Positions 49,973-58,066 of a stretch of DNA of 64,000 nt are shown here, one piece after another (position 1 is the stretch's first letter; every line of letters starts with the position of its first letter). The notes beneath the pieces are model-generated. The model was given only the letters and a program-made list of their open reading frames with translations, searched no databases and was not told the origin of the DNA. Source of the DNA: Amycolatopsis eburnea (GTDB lineage Bacteria > Actinomycetota > Actinomycetes > Mycobacteriales > Pseudonocardiaceae); the NCBI RefSeq assembly GCF_003937945.1, contig NZ_RSEC01000066.1, positions 62,001 through 126,000 of the forward strand, given 5' to 3'. The position numbers were made by a program, and so were the translations under genes.

Positions 49973-52900
49973 ATGATGCCCCGAAGCGCCAGACCACCGG
50001 TCGCTTTCCTGGTGACCGCCGCCGTGGTCGCCGCCGGCCTGGTCGCCGTCCCCGCGGCTTCGTCGGCCGCCGACGAAGTTCTGCCCGCCGACTTCTCCTC
50101 CTCCTTCGAGGCCGGTGACGTCCAGCCGACCTGGACCGACACCGTGGACACCGACGCCGACGGCAAGCCGCGCGCGTCCGGGATCAACGGCGCGAACGGC
50201 ACCGCGATCCCCGGCGACATCCGCGGCAAGGTCACCGAGACCAGCGCCAGCAGCGAAAACACCAGCGGCGGCGAAGTCGTGTCGAACCTCGTCGACGGCA
50301 CCACCGACACGAAGTGGCTGTCCTGGGACCCCACCGCGTGGGCCCAGATCACGCTGTCGGAGCCGACGTCGATCACGCACTACGCGCTGTCCTCGGCCAA
50401 CGACTTCGACAACCGCGACCCCAAGGACTGGACGCTGCAGGGCTCGAACGACGCCCTCACCTGGACCGACGTCGACAAGCAGGCCGACCAGGCGTTCACC
50501 GCCCGCTTCCAGCAGAAGGACTACCGGCTCGCGGCGCCGACCGCGGCGTACAAGTTCTTCCGGCTGAACATCACCCGCAACAACGGCGGGCCGATCCTGC
50601 AGCTCTCGGAGCTGCTGCTGGCCAACGACGACCCGGCCCCGCCGCCGCTGCCGAACATGCGCAGCTTCACCGACTCCGGCCCGACCAGCGGCTACACGAA
50701 CAAGAACCGCGTCGGCTTCACCGGGCTCAAGGCGTTCCGCTACTCCGGCAGCCAGACCCAGGCCCACGGCTGGTCCTACAACAAGGTCTTCGACGTCGAC
50801 GTCCCGGTCGTGCCCTCGACCGAGCTGTCCTACAAGGTGCAGCCGCAGTTCATCACCGGTGACCTGAAGTACCAGAGCACCAACGTCGCGATCGACCTCG
50901 TGTTCACCGACGGCACCCGCCTGCGCGACCTCGGCGCCACCGACCAGTACGGCTTCCCGCTGACCCCCGAGGGCCAGGGCAAGAGCAAGGTCCTCTACAC
51001 CAACCAGTGGAACCTGGTGCGCTCGGCGATCGGCACGGTCGCCAAGGGCAAGACGATCGACCGCATCCTGGTCGGCTACGACAACCCCGACGGCCCCGGC
51101 TCGCTGCAGGGCTGGCTCGACGACGTCAAGATCTCGGCGACGCCGACCCCGCCGGCCAGCACCCGCCCGAGCGACAACGTGCTGACCACGCGCGGCACGA
51201 TGGCCAACGGCTCGTTCTCCCGCGGCAACAACTTCCCCGCCACGGCGGTGCCGCACGGGTTCAACTTCTGGACCCCGGTGACCGACGCGAACGCCGACAA
51301 CGACGACGTGCGGTGGATGTACAACTACCACAGCCAGAACAACGAGCAGAACCTGCCGGAGCTGCAGGCGTTCAGCGTCAGCCACGAGCCGAGCCCGTGG
51401 ATGGGCGACCGGCAGACCTTCCAGGTGATGCCGTCCGCCGCCGCCGGCGTCCCGGACGCCGATCACGAGGCACGCGCGCTGGCGTTCAAGCACGACAACG
51501 AGGTCGCCCGCGCGCACTACTACGGCGTGCAGTTCGAGAACGGGATCAAGACCGAGATCGCCCCGACCGACCACGCGGCGGTGTTCCGGTTCTCCTTCCC
51601 GGGCAGCGACTCGAGCCTGATCTTCGACAACTACAAGAACCAGGGCGGGCTGACGCTCGACACCGCGGGCGGCACGCTGTCGGGCTTCACCGACGTCAAG
51701 AGCGGCCTGTCGGCCGGTGCGGGCCGGATGTTCGTCTACGCCACCTTCGACAAGCCGGTCACCTCGGGTGCGAAGCTCACCGGGCAGGGCCACGACAACG
51801 TCGCCGGCTACCTGCGGTTCGCCGCCGGCGCCGACAAGACGGTGACCATGCGGATCGCGACGTCGCTGATCAGCGTGGACCAGGCGAAGAAGAACCTGGC
51901 CCAGGAGATCGCCCCGAACGCCACCTTCGACTCCGTCCGCGACGCCGCGCAGCGCGCCTGGGACGACCAGCTGAAGGTGATCGAGGTCGAGGGCGCGTCG
52001 AAGGACCAGCTCACGACGCTCTACTCGAACCTCTACCGGCTGTTCCTGTACCCGAACTCGGCGTTCGAGAACACCGGCACGACCGAGAAGCCGGTGTACA
52101 AGTACGCGAGCTTCGTCTCGCCGAAGGCCGGGGCGGACACCCCGACGCAGACCGGCGCGAAGATCGTCGACGGCCAGACCTACGTCAACAACGGGTTCTG
52201 GGACACCTACCGCACGACGTGGCCGGCGTACTCGCTGCTCACCCCGGACATGGCCGGGAAGATGGTCGACGGGTTCGTGCAGCAGTACCGCGACGGCGGC
52301 TGGATCTCCCGCTGGTCGTCCCCGGGCTACGCGGACCTGATGACCGGCACCAGCGCCGACGTGGCCTTCGCCGACGCCTACCTCAAGGGCGTGCGCAACT
52401 TCGACGTCAAGTCGTTCTACGACGCGGCGCTGAAGGACGCGACGGTGACCCCGCCGAACAACGCGGTCGGCCGCAAGGGCGTCGACGAGGGCATGTTCCT
52501 CGGTTACGCGCCCAACACCGCCGACCACGGGTTCTCGTGGTCGATCGAGGGCTACGTCAACGACTTCGGCATCGCGAACCTGTCGAAGAAGCTCTACGAC
52601 GAAGCCCCGGCGAACGACCCGCGCAAGCAGGAGTACCTGTCGAACTACGAGTACTTCACCAGCCGCGCGCAGCAGTACGTGAACCTGTTCGACCCGAGTG
52701 TCGGGTTCTTCCAGGGCCGGGACGCGCAGGGCAAGTTCAGCCGGTCGCCGCAGGACTACGACCCGCGGGTGTGGGGCATCGACTACACCGAGACCGACGG
52801 CTGGGGCATGGCGTTCTCCGTGCCGCAGGACGGTCAGGGCCTGGCGAACCTCTACGGCGGCAAGGCGGGCCTGGCGAAGAAGCTGGACGCGTTCTTCGCC

Positions 52901-54298
52901 GACCAGGAGACCGCCAACTTCCCGGGTTCCTACGGTGGCGTGATCCACGAGATGCGGGAGGCCCGCGACGTCCGGATGGGCCAGCTGGGTCACTCGAACC
53001 AGGCCTCGCACCACACGCTCTACATGTACGACTACGCGGGCCAGCCGTCGAAGACGCAGGAGAAGGTCCGCGAGGCGCTCTCGCGGCTCTACACCGGCAG
53101 CGAGATCGGCCAGGGCTACGCGGGTGACGAGGACAACGGCGAGCAGTCGGCGTGGTGGACCTTCTCCGCGCTGGGCTTCTACCCGCTGCAGATGGGCAGC
53201 CCGAACTACGCGATCGGGTCGCCGCTGTTCAAGAAGGCGACGATCCACCTGGCCGGCGGCAAGGACCTGGTGATCAACGCGCCGAAGAACAGCGCGAAGA
53301 ACGTCTACGTCCAGGGTGTGAAGGTCAACGGCAAGGCGTACTCCTCGACGTCGCTGCCGCAGGACGTGATCGCTCGCGGCGGGGTCATCGACTTCGACAT
53401 GGGCCCGAACCCGTCGTCGTGGGGCACCGGCCCGAACGACGCGCCGAAGTCGATCACCCAGGGTGACGCCGTCCCGGCGCCGCTGCACGACGAGACCGGC
53501 CCCGGCAGGGGCACGCTGTCCACTTCGGACGGCTCGGACGCGAAGGCGCTGGTGGACAACACCTCGCGCACCCAGGCCGCGGTCACCGGCGCCGTGCAGT
53601 ACCAGCTCAACAGCACCGACGAGGCCGTCACGAACTACACGCTGACGTCCCAGACCGGTGCGGGTGACCCGAAGAGCTGGACGCTGAAGGGCTCCTACGA
53701 CGGCAAGACGTGGGCGGTGGCCGACCAGCAGGCCGACCAGTCGTTCAGCTGGCGGCAGCAGACCCGCGCGTTCAAGGTCGCCAACCCGGCGCACTACGCC
53801 TACTACAAGCTCGAAGTGACCGCGACCAGCACCGGCGCCCCGGCGCAGCTGGCCGAGTTCGAGCTGCTGGGCAAGCCGGACGCGGCGTGCACCCGCACCG
53901 TGACGGGTACGTCGGGGCCGCTGTCGGTGACTTCGGGCACGGTGTGCCTGCAGGACGCGACGGTCTCCGGCCCGGTGACGGTGTCCGGCGGCGCCTCCCT
54001 GATCGTCCGCGGCGGCCGGGTCGATGGCCCGCTGTCGGCGACCGGCGCCGGCCAGGTCGTGCTGAACCGCACGAAGGTGGGCGGCCCGGTGGCGATCACC
54101 GGGACGACCGGGACGGTGTCGATCGAGCTGACCGACATCGCCGGCCCGGTCGCGCTGACCGCCAACCACGGCCCGGTGCTGACGTCGAGCACGGTCGGCG
54201 GCCCGCTGGCGTGCTCGTCCAACTCGCCGGTCCCGACGGACTACGACCTGCCGAACACCGTCCGCGGCCCGGCCGCGGGTCAGTGCGCGACGATCTAG
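49973..54298 (+). CDS. secreted GH92 alpha-mannosidase with two discoidin/CBM32-like modules
   Basis: A 1441-residue secreted enzyme. It has a signal peptide of about 32 residues (VAFLVTAAVVAAGLVAVPAASSA), an F5/8-type C module at about 86-218, the GH92 N-terminal and catalytic domains at about 225-1165 (SRGNNFPATAVPHGFNFWTPVTDA, NNGFWDTYRTTWPAYSLLTPDMAG, GYAGDEDNGEQSAWW near 1047), and a second discoidin module at about 1176-1300. The tail of about 135 residues reads like stacked beta-strand repeats. GH92 exo-alpha-mannosidases remove 1,2- (or 1,3-/1,4-) linked mannose using Ca2+. GGGAG precedes the start. Confidence 0.94.
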   Translation: MMPRSARPPVAFLVTAAVVAAGLVAVPAASSAADEVLPADFSSSFEAGDVQPTWTDTVDTDADGKPRASGINGANGTAIPGDIRGKVTETSASSENTSGGEVVSNLVDGTTDTKWLSWDPTAWAQITLSEPTSITHYALSSANDFDNRDPKDWTLQGSNDALTWTDVDKQADQAFTARFQQKDYRLAAPTAAYKFFRLNITRNNGGPILQLSELLLANDDPAPPPLPNMRSFTDSGPTSGYTNKNRVGFTGLKAFRYSGSQTQAHGWSYNKVFDVDVPVVPSTELSYKVQPQFITGDLKYQSTNVAIDLVFTDGTRLRDLGATDQYGFPLTPEGQGKSKVLYTNQWNLVRSAIGTVAKGKTIDRILVGYDNPDGPGSLQGWLDDVKISATPTPPASTRPSDNVLTTRGTMANGSFSRGNNFPATAVPHGFNFWTPVTDANADNDDVRWMYNYHSQNNEQNLPELQAFSVSHEPSPWMGDRQTFQVMPSAAAGVPDADHEARALAFKHDNEVARAHYYGVQFENGIKTEIAPTDHAAVFRFSFPGSDSSLIFDNYKNQGGLTLDTAGGTLSGFTDVKSGLSAGAGRMFVYATFDKPVTSGAKLTGQGHDNVAGYLRFAAGADKTVTMRIATSLISVDQAKKNLAQEIAPNATFDSVRDAAQRAWDDQLKVIEVEGASKDQLTTLYSNLYRLFLYPNSAFENTGTTEKPVYKYASFVSPKAGADTPTQTGAKIVDGQTYVNNGFWDTYRTTWPAYSLLTPDMAGKMVDGFVQQYRDGGWISRWSSPGYADLMTGTSADVAFADAYLKGVRNFDVKSFYDAALKDATVTPPNNAVGRKGVDEGMFLGYAPNTADHGFSWSIEGYVNDFGIANLSKKLYDEAPANDPRKQEYLSNYEYFTSRAQQYVNLFDPSVGFFQGRDAQGKFSRSPQDYDPRVWGIDYTETDGWGMAFSVPQDGQGLANLYGGKAGLAKKLDAFFADQETANFPGSYGGVIHEMREARDVRMGQLGHSNQASHHTLYMYDYAGQPSKTQEKVREALSRLYTGSEIGQGYAGDEDNGEQSAWWTFSALGFYPLQMGSPNYAIGSPLFKKATIHLAGGKDLVINAPKNSAKNVYVQGVKVNGKAYSSTSLPQDVIARGGVIDFDMGPNPSSWGTGPNDAPKSITQGDAVPAPLHDETGPGRGTLSTSDGSDAKALVDNTSRTQAAVTGAVQYQLNSTDEAVTNYTLTSQTGAGDPKSWTLKGSYDGKTWAVADQQADQSFSWRQQTRAFKVANPAHYAYYKLEVTATSTGAPAQLAEFELLGKPDAACTRTVTGTSGPLSVTSGTVCLQDATVSGPVTVSGGASLIVRGGRVDGPLSATGAGQVVLNRTKVGGPVAITGTTGTVSIELTDIAGPVALTANHGPVLTSSTVGGPLACSSNSPVPTDYDLPNTVRGPAAGQCATI

Positions 54299-54307
54299 CC
54301 CGGTAAA

Positions 54308-54360
54308 GCCGTGAAGGCCACCTTGAGGAACGTAGAGTTCCTGGAGGTGGCCTTCACGGC
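54308..54360. terminator. hairpin with 16-bp perfect outer arms behind GH92
   Basis: Outer arms 54308-54323 and 54345-54360 are perfectly complementary, and an inner stem (AGGAAC at 54326-54331 with GTTCCT at 54337-54342) continues the structure. The outer arm shares 15 bases (AAAGCCGTGAAGGCC) with the hairpin at 30609. It should end the GH92 transcript before the YCII gene. Confidence 0.8.
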
Positions 54361-54374
54361 GTTCGGGGGGTGGG

Positions 54375-54908
54375 GTGGAGTTCTTCTGTTTTCACCGGGA
54401 CCGGGTGGGGTCGACGCCGCTGCGGGAGCGGCTGGTCGAGGAGCACTGGGCCTACATGGACCGGTTCGCCGATCGGATGATCGCCCGGGGGCCGACGTTC
54501 GACGGTGAGGTGCTGACCGGGAGCGTGCACGTCCTCGACCTGCCGGACCCTGCCGCGGCCCGAGCGTTCGCGTTCGACGAGCCCGGCTACCAGGCCGGGG
54601 CGTACCGGGACGTGCTGCTGCGCCGGTGGCGCAACGCGCTGGGGCGGACCATGTGGCAGTTCCCCGGTGGCCCCGGCGGCGGGAACCGGTACCTCGTGCT
54701 CGGCCTCGGCGCCGGGGAACCCGTCCCGGCGGAGCGGGACGACCTGATCGCCTTCGGGCCGCTGCTGTCCGACGACGGCGGCACCACCCTCGGCACGGCC
54801 GCGCTGGTCCGGGCTCCGGACCCGGACGCCGCCCGGGCCGTTCTCACCGGCGGGGAGTACGCCACCGTCGAAGTGCGCGCCTGGCGGCCCGGCGGGCGGC
54901 CCGGCTGA
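54375..54908 (+). CDS. YCII-related protein with two YciI-like halves
   Basis: A 177-residue protein. The first half (MEFFCFHRDRVGSTPLRERLVEEHWAYMDRFADRMIARGPTF, LTGSVHVLDLPDPAAARAFAFDEPGYQAGAYRDVLLRRW) is a clear YciI-type domain with the conserved HW and DEP(Y) segments. The second half (YLVLGLGAGEPVPAERDDLIAFGPLLSDDG, AALVRAPDPDAARAVL) looks like a degenerate copy. The start is GTG at 54375. It lies between two GH92 genes, but its function is unknown. Confidence 0.88.
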   Translation: MEFFCFHRDRVGSTPLRERLVEEHWAYMDRFADRMIARGPTFDGEVLTGSVHVLDLPDPAAARAFAFDEPGYQAGAYRDVLLRRWRNALGRTMWQFPGGPGGGNRYLVLGLGAGEPVPAERDDLIAFGPLLSDDGGTTLGTAALVRAPDPDAARAVLTGGEYATVEVRAWRPGGRPG

Positions 54909-54943
54909 GCGCGGCTGGGCCGTTCGGCGGATACGGTGTCCCC

Positions 54944-57900
54944 ATGCCCGACGCCGTGTTCTTCTCCTCCTTCGAAAGCGGTGACCCGCAGCCCGCGGAT
55001 CCCGCGCTGACCGTGGACAGCGGGCCGGACCGCTCCCCCACGGCCAAGACCGGCGTCGGCTTCACCGGGGCGCGCGCCCTGCGCTACAGCGCCCGGCCGC
55101 GCGCGGTCCTGTTCGAGCTCGACGTCCCGGTGACCAGGCGCACCGAGCTGTCCTATGTGGTCTTCCCCGCCGCCGACGGCGACATCCCCGCCTACCACGC
55201 GACCCGGGTCAGCCTCGACGTCGAATTCGCCGACGGGACGAGCGCCGGGTTCGAGCCGGTCGACGACAAGACCCTCTGGGTGGACCAGTGGAACCCGGTG
55301 CGCCGCCCGCTGGGCGCGTTCGCCGGACGCCGGATCGCCCGGATCGTGCTGCGCACCGACGCCCCCGGCGACATCACGGGATGGCTCGACGACGTCCGCG
55401 TCGCCGAGCGCGCCGACCCGCCGCGGGACCCGGTCGACTACGTCCGCACCACCCGGGGCACGCACTCCAGCGGCGACTTCTCCCGCGGCAACAATTTCCC
55501 GGCCACCGCGGTGCCGCACGGCTTCAACTTCTGGACCCCGGTCACCGACGCCGGCGTCACCAACTGGATCTACTCCTACCACCGGCACAACGACGAGCAG
55601 AACCGTCCCGCGCTCCAGGCCATCGCGCTGAGCCACCAGCCCAGCCCGTGGATGGGCGACCGCCACACCTTCCACCTCATGCCCGGCACCGGCCCGGTCG
55701 AGCCGAACCGCCGCAAGCGCGCGCTGGCCTTCTCCCACGCCGACGAGACCGACTCGCCGCACCACTACGGCGTCCGGTTCGCCAACGGCATGACCGCCGA
55801 CCTGGCCCCGACGTCGCACGCGGCGATCATCCGGTGCACCTTCCCCGACAAGCACGGCTGGCTGCTGTTCGACAACGTCCGCAACCGCGGCCGGCTGCGG
55901 ATCAACGCCGACACCGGCGTGATCAGCGGGTACACCCGGGTCCGCAGCCGGCTGTCGGCCGGGGCGCGCCGGATGTTCGTCTACGGCGTGACCGACGCGC
56001 CGGCGACCCGGGGCGCGAAGGTCCGGCGGCCGCCGTGGCGGCGCGTGTCGGGGTACTTCGAGTTCGACGGCCCCGACGTCACGCTGCGGATCGCGACGTC
56101 GCTGATCAGCCTCGCCCAGGCGAAACGCAACCTCGAGCTGGAGATCCCCGAGGGGACGACGTTCGAGCAGGTGAAGGCGCAGGCCAGACGGCTGTGGCAG
56201 GAGCAGCTGGGCCGCGTCGAAGTCGAAGGCGCGACCGAGGACCAGGCCACGACGCTGTACTCCAACCTCTACCGGCTGTTCCTGTACCCGAACGTCGCGC
56301 ACGAGAACACGCCGAAGGGGATCCGGCACGCGAGCCCGGTCGTGCGCCGGTACTGGCCGAGCACCCGCCGCCGCACCGGCGCGAAGGTCGTCGACGGCGA
56401 GCTGTACGTCAACAACGGCTTCTGGGACACCTACCGCACGACGTGGCCGGCGTACGCGCTGCTCACCCCGGAGCACTGCGGGCGGCTGGTCGACGGGTTC
56501 GTGCAGCAGTACCGCGAAGGCGGCTGGATCTCCCGCTGGTCCTCACCCGGCTACGCCGACCTGATGACCGGGACCAGCTCCGACGTCGCGTTCGCCGACG
56601 CCTACCTCAAGGGCGTCCGCGACTTCGACGTCGAGGCCGCCTACGACGCCGGGCTGAAGAACGCCACCGTCACCCCGCCGCACCGCTCGGTCGGCCGCAA
56701 GGGCCTCGAGGAGTCGATCTTCCTGGGCTGGACCCCGGTGTCGGTCCATGAAGGACTGTCGTGGGCGCTCGAAGGCTGCATCAACGACTTCGGCCTCGCC
56801 AACCTCTCCGACGCACTTTCACGTGAAAGTGACGGGGAGCGGGCCCGCCGGTACGCCGACTACGCGGCCTACTTCCGCGAACGCGCGAAGCACTACGTCC
56901 ACCACTTCGACCCCGAAATCGGGTTCTTCCAGGGCCGCCACCGCGACGGCCGCCGCAAGTTCGCCCCGGCCGGCTACGACCCGGCAGCCTGGGGCGGCGA
57001 CTTCGTCGAAACCAACGCCTGGAACACCGCCTTCACCGCACCCCACGACGGCCCCGGCCTCGCCGCCCTCCACGGCGGCAACGCCGGCCTCGAAGCCAAG
57101 CTGGACACCTTCTTCGCCACGCCCGAGACCGGACGGCGGCCCGGCGCGTACGGCGGCCTCATCCACGAGATGACCGAAGCCCGCGACGTCCGCATGGGCC
57201 AGTACGGGCACTCCAACCAGCCCTCGCACCACATCCCCTACGTCTACAACCTCGCCGGCGCGCCCGCGAAGACCCAGCGCACCGTGCGGGAAGTGCTGCG
57301 ACGGCTCTACCTCGGCAGCGCGATCGGCCAGGGCTACCCCGGCGACGAGGACAACGGCGAGATGTCCGCGTGGTACGTCTTCAGCGCGCTCGGCTTCTAC
57401 CCGCTGCAGATGGGCAGCCCCCGCTACGCCATCGGCTCGCCCCTGTTCGAAAAGGCGACCGTCCACCTGGGCGAGGGCAAGAAGCTCGTCGTCCACGCAC
57501 CCGGCAACACCGACGAGACCGTCTACGTCCGCGGGCTCACGGTGAACGGCGAACCGCACGAAGACACCTCGATCGCCCACGCCACCCTCGCCGGCGGCGC
57601 CGAGCTGGTCTTCGACCTCACCACCGAACCCACCGGCTGGGGCACCCCGCCACCGCCCGCCGAACACCCGGCCCCGATCACCGACCTCACCGGCACCGCG
57701 ACCAGCGCCGAAGCCAAGAACGTCGGCGCGCTGTTCGACGACACCACCCGCACCCAGGTCACCTTCCGCGGCGCCACGCCGTCGATCGAGTTCACCGTCA
57801 CCGGCGAACCCCGCCCGGTCACGATGTACACGCTCACCTCCGGCGCCCGCCGCGGCGACCCCAGCGCGTGGGTGCTGGAAGGCTCCGACGACGGCACCGA

Positions 57901-58066
57901 GTGGACCACCCTCGACGAACGCTCCGGCGAGCTGTTCCGGTGGCGCCGCCAGACCCGGCCGTTCGCCCTCGCCACCCCGGCCGCGCACGCCCGCTACCGG
58001 CTGCGGATCACCGCCACCCGCGGCCGCCGCACGACGCTGACCCAGTGGGAGCTGCTCGCCCGATGA
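54944..58066 (+). CDS. GH92 alpha-mannosidase without signal peptide, one C-terminal discoidin-like module
   Basis: A 1040-residue paralogue of the GH92 at 49973. It shares long identical motifs with it, including SRGNNFPATAVPHGFNFWTP, NNGFWDTYRTTWPAYALLTP, WISRWSSPGYADLMTG, HSNQPSHHIPYVY and GYPGDEDNGEMSAWY. It starts at once with MPDAVFFSSFESGDPQPA and has no signal peptide, no N-terminal discoidin module and no beta-repeat tail. A discoidin-like module remains at about residues 920-1040. It is probably cytoplasmic or exported by an unseen route. Its stop overlaps the FUSC gene as ATGA. Confidence 0.94.
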   Translation: MPDAVFFSSFESGDPQPADPALTVDSGPDRSPTAKTGVGFTGARALRYSARPRAVLFELDVPVTRRTELSYVVFPAADGDIPAYHATRVSLDVEFADGTSAGFEPVDDKTLWVDQWNPVRRPLGAFAGRRIARIVLRTDAPGDITGWLDDVRVAERADPPRDPVDYVRTTRGTHSSGDFSRGNNFPATAVPHGFNFWTPVTDAGVTNWIYSYHRHNDEQNRPALQAIALSHQPSPWMGDRHTFHLMPGTGPVEPNRRKRALAFSHADETDSPHHYGVRFANGMTADLAPTSHAAIIRCTFPDKHGWLLFDNVRNRGRLRINADTGVISGYTRVRSRLSAGARRMFVYGVTDAPATRGAKVRRPPWRRVSGYFEFDGPDVTLRIATSLISLAQAKRNLELEIPEGTTFEQVKAQARRLWQEQLGRVEVEGATEDQATTLYSNLYRLFLYPNVAHENTPKGIRHASPVVRRYWPSTRRRTGAKVVDGELYVNNGFWDTYRTTWPAYALLTPEHCGRLVDGFVQQYREGGWISRWSSPGYADLMTGTSSDVAFADAYLKGVRDFDVEAAYDAGLKNATVTPPHRSVGRKGLEESIFLGWTPVSVHEGLSWALEGCINDFGLANLSDALSRESDGERARRYADYAAYFRERAKHYVHHFDPEIGFFQGRHRDGRRKFAPAGYDPAAWGGDFVETNAWNTAFTAPHDGPGLAALHGGNAGLEAKLDTFFATPETGRRPGAYGGLIHEMTEARDVRMGQYGHSNQPSHHIPYVYNLAGAPAKTQRTVREVLRRLYLGSAIGQGYPGDEDNGEMSAWYVFSALGFYPLQMGSPRYAIGSPLFEKATVHLGEGKKLVVHAPGNTDETVYVRGLTVNGEPHEDTSIAHATLAGGAELVFDLTTEPTGWGTPPPPAEHPAPITDLTGTATSAEAKNVGALFDDTTRTQVTFRGATPSIEFTVTGEPRPVTMYTLTSGARRGDPSAWVLEGSDDGTEWTTLDERSGELFRWRRQTRPFALATPAAHARYRLRITATRGRRTTLTQWELLAR

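Noticed and set aside
49859-54169. A 1436-codon open frame on the minus strand opposite the secreted GH92 gene
   Set aside because: It is a mirror of the GC-biased codon pattern of GH92. Its translation is Val/Arg/Gly/His-rich without any domain, while the plus strand gives a perfect GH92.
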